From SAR324 cluster bacterium (GTDB taxonomy: Bacteria > SAR324 > NAC60-12), in assembly GCA_015231885.1 (NCBI GenBank), contig JADGAT010000008.1:1-64000 (forward strand): a stretch of DNA of 64,000 nt, given 5' to 3'. Below are positions 10,005 through 19,400 of this stretch, piece by piece. The notes beneath the pieces were generated by a model, which searched no databases, was not told the DNA's origin, and worked only from the letters and a program-made list of their open reading frames with translations. The translations under genes were made by a program, and so were the position numbers. Positions within the stretch are counted from its first letter, which is position 1. The number at the start of each line of letters is the position of its first letter.

Positions 10005-10484
10005 ATGAAAAGAATTCAACTTCGGCCAAGATTTAGTTTAGTTGTCCCCTTCACATCAGAAGAAGTTCTTGAAATCATCCGAATCCAGCTCGCAAAACCA
10101 GAAATAGAATTCACAGGAAAAATATTGTCAGGATTTGCCATTTTACGAATTCCAGAAAAAGAGCAGCACTATTGGTCTCCAGAGCTCAGCCTTGATGTAG
10201 AAGATCATGAAAATGGGACACTGGTTCGTTGTATACTGGGACCTAAACCTGCCGTTTGGACGATGTTTGCCAGCTTTTACGGTCTCAGCATTTTCATTGG
10301 AGTGATGGGATTGATGTTTGGCTTGTCTCAGTGGAGTCTGGGCTTGACACCTTATGGCTTTTGGGCGGTGCTGATTTCAATACTGTTCTCAGTCGTTGCG
10401 TATGGTATTGCTGTGGCAGGACAAAAACTGGGTTACGATCAAATCGGCCAGCTACGCTCCTTTCTGGAACATACACTCAAATGA
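10005..10484 (+). CDS. Unknown membrane protein, two transmembrane segments
   Basis: I do not recognise a family. About 75 polar residues come first (RIQLRPRFSLVVPFTSEEVL), then two hydrophobic helices (around MFASFYGLSIFIGVMGLMFG and FWAVLISILFSVVAYGIAVA), then a short tail. This suggests a cytosolic beta-rich head with a helical hairpin anchor. The ATG at 10005 is preferred because AAGG lies 8 nt upstream and it avoids overlap with ybaK; an in-frame ATG at 9951 would add 18 residues. It converges on the Sm-like gene with a 22-nt gap. Confidence 0.6.
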   Translation: MKRIQLRPRFSLVVPFTSEEVLEIIRIQLAKPEIEFTGKILSGFAILRIPEKEQHYWSPELSLDVEDHENGTLVRCILGPKPAVWTMFASFYGLSIFIGVMGLMFGLSQWSLGLTPYGFWAVLISILFSVVAYGIAVAGQKLGYDQIGQLRSFLEHTLK

Positions 10485-10506
10485 GACTCAGCATTAATTG
10501 ACGGAA

Positions 10507-10875
10507 TCAATAGCTGTCGTATTTTTCTTCGCTGAATTGTTCTACAGCACAAACTGGGTGGATATGAGAGATGTTTTTGCGATCGACCAAAGCCCAGGGA
10601 GGGCGCGCAATATGGTGGCGTCCTGTAATCGTCACGTCTTTTAAAATAAAAAAACCTTCCACAATTTCCAGTAAATCTCCTTCAAATACCACATTATCTT
10701 TACTTTGCAGAACGAGACGCTGCTTTTTCAGTCGTGTCAATAATTCCATTTTAGAAGCATTAGTGTGAGCATGAGCTTTGCTATCATCGTCTTTTTTATC
10801 CTTTTTGGCTTCCTCTTTGAGACGTTTCAACACTTCTTTATCATACTTCTCATCTGGGGTCATTTCATTTGACAT
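10507..10875 (-). CDS. Small protein with an Sm/LSm-like core
   Basis: 122 residues. The first 45 are highly charged (KRLKEEAKKDKKDDD). The rest reads like an Sm1-type strand pattern: RLVLQSKDNVVFEGDLLEIV, then GFFILKDVTITG, then ALVDRKNISHIH. That is a strand, a G-D-x-L turn, a strand ending in a D-V pair, and a final short strand, as in LSm/Hfq-type barrels. The match is by pattern only; no canonical Hfq motif is present. If right, it may bind RNA through its basic arm. The gene stands alone. Confidence 0.45.
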   Translation of the reverse strand: MSNEMTPDEKYDKEVLKRLKEEAKKDKKDDDSKAHAHTNASKMELLTRLKKQRLVLQSKDNVVFEGDLLEIVEGFFILKDVTITGRHHIARPPWALVDRKNISHIHPVCAVEQFSEEKYDSY

Positions 10876-11005
10876 AAAGGCCTTTTTACTAGATCATTTA
10901 CCTACGTATATCTACCAATAGACAAATCCGTCCGATTGTGCAATTCTTTAAATATCTTTTCTAGTCTTAACAATCTTAAATATTTGCCCAGCATTAAGAA
11001 AAATC

Positions 11006-11356
11006 ATGGAATTATCACATCGTTTGGAAAAAGATATTTGCATAATAGACATTCTTGGAAAATTAACTGATGATCAGTCATCAAAGTTTAATGCATATGT
11101 CACCAGATTATTGGATGAAATCAAACCGAACATTTTGTTACTGAATGTGGAAAATTTAGATATTATTGATTCTCCCGGATTAGGGAGTATCATCCGACTC
11201 AATAACAAGGCTTTGGAAAAACAGATCGAGTTTGCGGTTTGTGAATCCAGCAAAAGGATTCAATTCATTCTCGAATCGGCTCATATGGACAAGTTGATTA
11301 AAACCTACAAAACTGAAAAAAGAGCTCTCAAATATTTAGGAATGCCCAAACAATAA
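11006..11356 (+). CDS. STAS-domain anti-anti-sigma-type protein (copy 1)
   Basis: A 116-residue single STAS domain of the SpoIIAA/RsbV type: LEKDICIIDILGKLTDD, then LLLNVENLDIIDSPGLGSII with the candidate phospho-Ser at 56, then the IEFAVCESS strand. Family members bind a protein kinase/anti-sigma factor and are switched by phosphorylation. The last residues (GMPKQ) and the stop codon are encoded by the end of a group A palindromic element that begins at 11338. It is a clear paralogue of the STAS gene at 12028, with a lone receiver on the opposite strand between them. Confidence 0.85.
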   Translation: MELSHRLEKDICIIDILGKLTDDQSSKFNAYVTRLLDEIKPNILLLNVENLDIIDSPGLGSIIRLNNKALEKQIEFAVCESSKRIQFILESAHMDKLIKTYKTEKRALKYLGMPKQ

Positions 11357-11367
11357 CTTACCAAATC
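11338..11367 (+). repeat. Group A palindromic element, truncated left end
   Basis: AGGAATGCCCAAACAATAAC followed by TTACCAAATCTAC matches the left end of the full group A copies (12377, 36922, 37404, 40363); similarity then stops. It starts inside the STAS gene and supplies its final codons and TAA. It lies between convergent genes, like the full copies at 12377 and 40363. Confidence 0.75.
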
Positions 11368-11497
11368 TACATCTAAATTAAGGATTATTCTCTTCCTTCT
11401 TGAATGTCAGTGTTTGCATGATCAAAAATCGGACTACAAGGTAGTTTTTGACTACTTGTCTTCTATTTCTTTCGAGATTCGCGAGAAACATCGTCTG

Positions 11498-11866
11498 CTA
11501 TGCGGGACCAATCAAATCACGCACAACATATAATAAATGGTCTTCTTCTATAGGTTTTTCCAATGCAAAATCGGCCCCTATCAATGTTGCTGTGTTTAAA
11601 ATGTTCATATCACAGATTCCCCCGCCTGAGATAGCAATAATCTTAATAGCTGGGTATTCAGATTTGATCTCCCGAATGGTTTCAATGCCTTCTTTATTGG
11701 GCATATAAATATCTGTGATGACCAGATCACACAAGCATTCTTTCAAAAGCACTAATCCGGCGGCTCCATCCGCAGCACCGATCGTATGATAACCATCCTT
11801 GTCCAAAAATGTTTTTAGGTACTTTCTTATCTGCTTTTCATCATCAATAATTAAAATTTTTTTCAT
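11498..11866 (-). CDS. Stand-alone response-regulator receiver (CheY-like)
   Basis: A 122-residue receiver domain with no output domain. Residues seen: acidic pair DD at 8-9, phosphoacceptor Asp 52 in DLVITDIYMP, switch region IIAIS, and Lys 104 in ALEKP. It would receive a phosphoryl group from a histidine kinase and act by protein contact. It lies between two STAS genes on the opposite strand, which hints that it may act in the same partner-switch pathway, but orientation argues against a shared transcript. Confidence 0.88.
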   Translation of the reverse strand: MKKILIIDDEKQIRKYLKTFLDKDGYHTIGAADGAAGLVLLKECLCDLVITDIYMPNKEGIETIREIKSEYPAIKIIAISGGGICDMNILNTATLIGADFALEKPIEEDHLLYVVRDLIGPA

Positions 11867-12027
11867 TCATTCAATAGTTCTGGATCGTTCTCATTCCTGG
11901 CAGCCAAAAGATCAGGTTTCCACGGTCATGCGTTTTCACTTGTCCTGTGAGCACAAATCTTTTATGGTGACCCTGATGATAGCATGACACACCAGCACAT
12001 ACAGCAAAAAAAACTCACAAAGGAACA

Positions 12028-12378
12028 ATGAGCATATCACATAGTATCGAAGATGACATTGCCATCGTATCATATCGCGGTAAATTTACAGGAGAGAATG
12101 TCATAGAACTCAAAGAATATGTCAATGGAATATTAGAGAAAAAAAAAACTACAGCCTTTTTACTCAATCTCGACGAAGTTGTTAAAATCGATTCTTCCGC
12201 CCTGGGAATCATCATTTCGATTTTCAAAGATCTGCATGGCAGGCAAATCGGATTTGCTATTTGCCAGGCCCCCCAAATGATCCATGACATTTTGGTGAGC
12301 ACAAGATTGGATCGGATCATGAAAATTTTTCCAACACAAACAGAAGCCTTGGAAGAATTTCAAATTAACCCTTTTTAG
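12028..12378 (+). CDS. STAS-domain anti-anti-sigma-type protein (copy 2)
   Basis: A 116-residue STAS protein with the same layout as the copy at 11006: DDIAIVSYRGKFTGEN, then LLNLDEVVKIDSSALGIII with candidate phospho-Ser 56, then IGFAICQAP. The two copies align end to end, so a local duplication is likely. The stop codon TAG overlaps the first two bases of the adjoining full-length group A palindromic element (12377). Its kinase partner is not adjacent; the RsbW-like ATPase domain at 51509 and the PP2C phosphatase at 59640 are candidates within the window (inference). Confidence 0.85.
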   Translation: MSISHSIEDDIAIVSYRGKFTGENVIELKEYVNGILEKKKTTAFLLNLDEVVKIDSSALGIIISIFKDLHGRQIGFAICQAPQMIHDILVSTRLDRIMKIFPTQTEALEEFQINPF

Positions 12379-12534
12379 GAATGCCCAGCAATAACTTAGC
12401 AAATCTACTTGTCTTTTCAGCGATCTTCTATGTTGCTTTATCGGTTACATAGCCACGCTATGCGTCCGATAAAACGCCTTGAGTCTCGATAAAAATCCTG
12501 CGTAACTTTCGCATGTTATTATTTTCGCCTTCCT
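12377..12534 (+). repeat. Group A palindromic element, full length (A1)
   Basis: 158 bp from AGGAATGCCC to GCCTTCCT. The whole element is an imperfect palindrome with AATAAC inside both ends and a central hairpin of CATAG/CTATG arms. It fills the gap between the convergent STAS (copy 2) and sfsA genes and supplies AG of the STAS stop codon. Confidence 0.85.
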
Positions 12535-12540
12535 TGTTTT

Positions 12541-13257
12541 TCACGAAAACGGTAATGGCTTGCCAATCTGGATGGTGACTTCATGATTATGAATCGAGAT
12601 GTCCGACTGGTAAACCAAAACCTCCAATCCTCGTTTGACTGCGTCCTCATAAGCCTGAACATAAGGTAAATCAATATGATCTGCCAGCCGAAAAGAATCA
12701 CAATCCATGCGGTTGACCAGATACAGCATCACGGCCCTATTCCCTTTTTCTGCTTCCAACGCCAGTTCTTGTAAATGTTTCCTGCCCCTTTCTGTGGAAG
12801 CATCCGGGAACTGAGCCACCTTGGGAAAATTTTCTTCGACAAGGGTCACATTTTTGATTTCAATGAAGACAGGAATGTGATCCTGCTCCAAATAAATATC
12901 TATTCTGGAACGTTGTTCTCCATACTTGACTTCTTTTTTGAGCAGATCATATTTTTGAAATTCGGGTATTTTTTTGTTCTGAATGGCCTCAAAAACTAAG
13001 TGATTGGGAAACTGTGTATTCACACAAACCAATGTTGCATCAGCAACCTGAATCAAATGGAGGGTGTATTTCAGCTTTCTTTTGGGGTCATCATGGTGTT
13101 CCAACCATACCGTATTGCCTGGGTGCAGCAACGATTTCATGCTGCCTGTATTATTGGTGTGGGCTGTTACTAATGTGCCATCCGGCAGCTGCACGTCAAC
13201 AAAAAAGCGTTTGTATCTTTTCAGGAAAGTACCTGACATCAGGCTCTGTATTTTCAT
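12541..13257 (-). CDS. sfsA: SfsA, sugar fermentation stimulation protein homologue
   Basis: Starting at the ATG at 13257 the protein is 238 residues, the usual SfsA length; an upstream ATG at 13329 would add 24 residues that family members lack. Family features: GTFLKRYKRFFVDVQLPDG at the start (OB-like region), AHTNNTGSMKSLL, the acidic and lysine residues of FIEIKNVTL (nuclease-like fold), and FPDASTERGRKHLQEL. The protein is thought to bind DNA; its cellular role is unsettled. It converges on the STAS copy 2 gene across a palindromic element. Confidence 0.9.
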   Translation of the reverse strand: MKIQSLMSGTFLKRYKRFFVDVQLPDGTLVTAHTNNTGSMKSLLHPGNTVWLEHHDDPKRKLKYTLHLIQVADATLVCVNTQFPNHLVFEAIQNKKIPEFQKYDLLKKEVKYGEQRSRIDIYLEQDHIPVFIEIKNVTLVEENFPKVAQFPDASTERGRKHLQELALEAEKGNRAVMLYLVNRMDCDSFRLADHIDLPYVQAYEDAVKRGLEVLVYQSDISIHNHEVTIQIGKPLPFS

Positions 13258-13491
13258 TGAAATAGTTTGATCAAATAGTTTAACGTATACGCTGAGGGTA
13301 AAGTTTAGCAAGACAATTTCTAACGACAAAAGAGCATATTTTTTTAACGCCTAACCTACTGATATTATTGTTACCCGGATAATTGGGTATCTCGTCCCCA
13401 TAGACATCCATTTCTGTTTTTGTTATACAAACGCAATCCTTTATTATATAAGGCTTGCTAAGCTAAAATCTAGATCGTATTTTGAGGGACT

Positions 13492-16400
13492 ATGGGGGAA
13501 CGGAACCACTCAATCATAACAGTCATTACTATCATATTATGGTTTCCCGCCTTTTCCTATGGTCAAGAACAACCACTTCTCGATGAAAATTGCACCATCA
13601 ATATTTTAAATCGAACCATCCAGGTACAAAACGACGGAGGATGGGCATTGCCAAATATACCAGCGAATATGGGACGGATAAGGGCTCGAGCTACATGTAT
13701 CCGTGATGGGAAAACAATCACAGGGCAAAGTGATTATTTCACAGTAGGCCCCAATGGAATTACGGAAGTTGGAGAAATTCTTTTTGAAAAAACCGATCCA
13801 ATCCCCTCCTCATTGACCTTCATCCCTCCTGAATCGACCACCCTCGACAATACGGGAACCACCCTGGCTTTAAGAGTGATGGCGACCTATCCGGATGGCA
13901 GCACAAAAGATGTCACCAACTTTGAATCCGGCATCAATTATTCTTCGACAAACCCTGCCATTGCGTCAGTTAATCCCGATGGGGTGATCACCGCAATTGA
14001 TGTGGGGAGTGTACTGGTCACTGCACGAAAAGATGGTGCTGTGGCAGTCAAGCAGATCACAATCACCGTCAGTGGCGATTCTGACAAAGACGGATTGCCC
14101 AATGACTATGAAATCGCCAATGGCCTGAATCCGCAAGATCCAGTAGACGCTTTTGAAGATAAAGACAGGGATGCATTGACTGTCCTGCAGGAATTTCAAC
14201 TGGGTACCAATCCACAAAGAAAAGATACAGATGGAGATAGTCTTTCAGATGGGGATGAGATCAATGGAGTACGAGTGGGTAATGAAATTTTTACCTCCGA
14301 CCCGTTCCTGTTGGACAGTGATGGAGACGGTTTGAGTGATGGTGTTGAAGTAACTGTAGGAACCAATCCTTCTGATGCCGCAGACTCAGATTTTTCATCG
14401 GCTCTCATCGCTCTCGAGATACTTCCCAAGAACCCTATTATCACCTTCAATACGATCTTCACGGAATCCAGTATTCAACTCCAGGTGATCGGGCATTTGA
14501 TCAACGGAGAACAACTGGATCTCACTTCCACCAACCTGGGAACCACATATAAATCCAATCAGCCTTCCATTGCCAGTTTTGGTGTGGACGATGGGCGGAT
14601 CTTTGCTGGTCAATCAGGTGTGGCAGACATTTTGGTGACCAATGGCAATCATGAAGCAACCGTCCATGTAACCGTCACCAGTTTTTCTCCTACCCCCCTG
14701 TCTTATATTGAATTACCGGGAACTCCAAAAAATGTCGAAGTTTCAGCCGGTTATGCTTATGTTGTGGCGGGTGAGGCCGGTATGCAAATTGTGGATGTAT
14801 CCAATCCCAGTACACCTTTTTTGGCAACCAGCATCAACACTCCAGGTTCTGCAGAAGACATCCTGCTGCATAACAAGCATGCCTATGTTGCCGATGGAAA
14901 TAGTGGCCTTCAGGTCATTGACATCACCAATCCTCTCAGTCCTCTGCTCGTAGGAAGTTTGGCAACCAATGGACTGGCAAACGGCATGGCCCTGGACAAC
15001 AAGACCCTTTATCTTGCCACGGGGAACACCCTCCTTGCTATCAATCTCACGGATCCTGTGTCTCCTTTCATTTCAGGAGCTTTGTCTAATTTGGGTGAAT
15101 TAACGGGTCTTGATGTGAAAAATGGACAAATGGTTGCTGTCGGAGGCAATTCCCTTTTTGTGATTGATGCCAGCATTCCCGCAGAGATGGTTTTGCAGAA
15201 TACCTTGGAAATCAACGAAGCAAAGGATGCCGTATTCGATGGCCGTTATGTTCATGTTGCTGCTTATACCAACGGTTATCAGGTTTATGATTTGAATGAC
15301 CCCATCGCTCCTGTTTCCATTGGATCCATCAGAGAATTCTTTCCCTTGGATTTAGCATTACAGGATGGATTAGTCTTTTTTGCAGAAGAACTGTTTGTCA
15401 GTGCAATACCTTATGTCAACATCACTGATTCCACTACTCCCCTGTTTCAAGGAGTGATTGATCTGTCTCAATTTGGGGATTATGATGGGAATGGGATTGA
15501 TGTATTCCAGAATAATATTTACATGACCAGCCATTCGGGAAGGCTTTACATTGCCCAATACCGTTTTTTGGAAGACAATGGCACCACACCGCCTCTTGTC
15601 AACTGGATCAGCCCGCAGAGCAATATTACCTGGATTGAGGGAGAAGTTGAGGGAGCCCAGCATTTTTCCATTCAAACTGAAGCCAGTGATGATGTGTATG
15701 TCGCCGTTGTTAATTTTCTGGTCAATGGAGTGGTCACACAAACGGACATTGCCGCGCCTTATGAATTTGATTATACTTTTCCAGAAGGATTAACCGGCGT
15801 TACTTTGGAAACACAAGCGATCGACCTTTCTGGCAACATCGGCGAATCTCTTCCTCTGGTCATTCAAATCATTCCGGATCAAGGCACTACGGCAGAAGGT
15901 AAAATTGTGGATATTGCCGGAATTCCAGTCATTGGCGCAGAAGTTTCCTGCTCTGGCATAACAGGCACTACCCGAATTGATGGAACTTTTTCGATTCCAC
16001 AAGTTTCCAGCACCATTGAGCAAATACAGTGTGAATCGGTCTACAAGAATCGTTACGGTTTCGCTCTAAATGCTGTATCTCCTCCCATTCCACCGGTACG
16101 CAATGGAATTACCGACCTGGGGCAATTCACGAGCCCTACTGCAAATTGGATCACACCATCAACCAATGCTCCCTGGGTGATTGGAGAAAGAGAATCTATC
16201 ACACTGGAAATCCAACCTACTGAAAATCAGTCATTCACTTCAACACGTTTCCTCATTGATGGTAAAATCCAACATGCTGACAACGAGCCTCCTTTTCAAT
16301 ACGCCTATTCCATTCCTGCAGGGAAAGCCTCTATCACTTTGGGAGCATTAATTACGGATGGAAATAATCATGTGGGAGAAACCCCTTTTCTGGCAATTAA

Positions 16401-19400
16401 AATGATATCCGACCCTGGAACAATGGTTGGAGGACAGGTCGTGGATGCGGCGAATAGTCCCGTCATAGGGGCCCATGTGGTTTGCCAGGGAGTCTCAGGG
16501 TTAACACAAAACAGTGGTTACTTTACTATCTCAGGGGTTGCTACAATTTCTGAGGATATTCAATGTACAGCAACATACACCAACCCTTACGGAGTAATTC
16601 TGACCGCTGTTTCGCCAGCCATTCCACCAGTACGTGATGGAGTAACCGATGTGGGTACTTTTTCACCAGCAGCCGCAGTTCCAACCGCTGCCTGGCTCTA
16701 TCCCACCGAAAACACCATTTGGGTTGCAGAAGATACGGTACTGTTGCAAATTGCGGCCACGGCCGATGTATCAGTGGCATCTGTCAGCTTTCTGGTCGAT
16801 GGAGAAGTCCTTCACATTGACCAGCAAGCTCCTTTTGAATATTCCCATACAGTGATGGCTCATACAGGAACCGTGACGGTAGAAGCACTCGTCAAAGATG
16901 CCGGCAATCAAATAGGAAAGCCTCCATCTCAATCCATTCCAGTCGTTCCTGATCCGAAAACCAGGGTGGAAGGAAAAGTGGTGGACGCAATGGGCAATCC
17001 AGTTCATGAAGCCGTCGTGACCTGTTTAGGAATTTCGATGTTCACCAACCAGGAAGGCCTTTTTTCCATGCCGGAAGTCCCCACCATTCATGGAGACATC
17101 CAATGCCAATCCGCCTATATCAGTCCTTATGACAAAACACTGACAGCCCATTCTCCAGCAGTGACTCCTGTGCGGCAAGGTGTCACCTTTGTTGGTACGT
17201 TCACTCCTTCTGTTTCTGCACCCCGGATTACCTGGAAACATCCAGTAGGAAGCACATCCTGGATTGCTGGAGAGCAGGTAATCATTGAGGTTGATGTCAC
17301 GGCAGACGTATTTATCAAATCCTTGATTTTGATGGTCAATGGCATCAAAATGGATTCTCAAGACATAGCGCCCTACCAGTTCGAATATACCGTCCCAACC
17401 AGCGTGAATGAAATAACACTTCATGTCACAGCAACCGATCTGGCCAATAACACTGGGCAGTCAGAATTTCTGAAAATCCAGATAGCTCCAGACCCGGGTA
17501 CCACCATCATTGGCACTGTCCTGAACGCTTCTCAAATTCCTGTGAATGGAGCACAAATCACATGCCAGGGAAAAACGGGAATCAGCGATGCCAATGGAAA
17601 TTTTTCCATTGCAGGAGTTTCCTCCATCTCAGAAAGTATTCAATGCGAAGCAATGTATAGTACCACTGATGGCGTGATCACCAACCAATCTCTTGAGTTT
17701 GCTCCCAACCGAAACGGAATTACAGAAATTGGGGAAATTTCCAGTCCGGGTACCACCGTCGAAGGAAAAGTTCTTGATGTTGCCGGAATTCCAGTGGTAG
17801 GCAGAGTGGTCTCCTGTTTTGAGGTTCGTACCAAAACCAAAGCCGATGGTAGTTTTTCAATAGGGTTGTCGTTGGATGCCAGTCAAATTCAGTGCCAAAC
17901 CTCCTATACGGACCAAGATGGAGTCCGGCACACCATTGAATCAGCGTCAATCGAACAAGTACGAGATGGAATCACAGAACTTGGCGTACTCACAGTTCCT
18001 GATCCTGGTACAGTCGTTCAGGGAAAAGTAGTGGATGCGACGGGAAGACCTGTGCAGGGAGCACAAGTCACTTGTGCTGATGTCTCTGGAACAACATCAG
18101 ACATTGGTACTTTTTCTATTCCTGGTGCATCAACAACAGCAGGGAATATTCAATGCAGTGCGTCTTATCTCAGCCCATATGGCAAAGCACTCACCGCACA
18201 ATCTAATTCACTGGTTCCTGTACGTGACAGTGTAACAGACGCTGGAACCTTCACGCCTCCAGCAACATTACCCACCGTGAGCTGGATTGGGCCAAAAAGC
18301 AATGAAGCTTTGGTAGAAGGTGATCCTGTTTCCCTGCAAGTGGATGCCACCGCCGATATATTTATTGCGTCCGTCACATTTTCTCTGGATGGAGTCACTC
18401 TTGCCACAGATGATACCTATCCCTATCAACTCACGGCCATCATTCCCCCAGGCAAAAGTTCTTTAACATTTCAAGTGTCTGCTGTTGACCTCTCAGGGCG
18501 TGCCGGTGTATCCAGTTACACAATTTCGGTGATTCCCGATCCAGGAACAACCGTTGTCGGGAAAGTAGTAGACACCTTGAATAATCCTGTCTCGGGAAGT
18601 ACGGTTTCCTGTCTTGATAGAACGGGGCAGACAACATCCAATGGAACGTTTTCCATCGCAAATGTCTCGACGACATCTGGAAAAATTCAATGCTCAGGGG
18701 CCTACAATTCTCCGTATGGAAAACTTTTGACAGCCCTTTCTGCCTCTGTGCTTCCTGTGCGAAATGGAATCACCGCAATGGGAACGTTCAGCCCTCCAGT
18801 CTCTCCTCCTGTTGTCACAATAAATGTTGTAGAAAATAATGTTTCCTGGGTCGAAGGAGAAACCATTATGTTTCAGGTGCAAGCCACTGCTGATGTGGAA
18901 GTGGATTCTGTCAACCTTTCTGTTAATGGAAAGCTGATTGCAACCGATAACTCTTTTCCTTTCCAATTTACCTATCAGTTTCCTTCTGTTACCAACACGA
19001 CTGATATCATCTTCACTGCATCAGCAACCGATAAGGCAAATAATACAGGAACATCTACGCGACTATCCGTATCCGTCAATCCCGATCCAGGAACGACCAT
19101 CAAAGGTAAAATTGTCGATGCTCAGTCCAACCCATGGGCCGATATCCAGGTAGCGTGCCTGGGCATGACTGGGAAAACTGCAGAAACTGGTAGATTTTTT
19201 ATTCCGGGTGTGCCCACAACAGCAGGGGCGTTTCAATGCCATTTTACGTTTAATAATTCCAGTGGTCCAGATTTGACAACATCACGGGAAGTGACTCCAA
19301 AGCGAGGTGATACAGTGGATTTGGGCAACATCTCGCTGATTGATCCTGGAACAACTGTACAGGGCAAAGTGACCAACAGTATTGGCAATGGACTGAGTAA

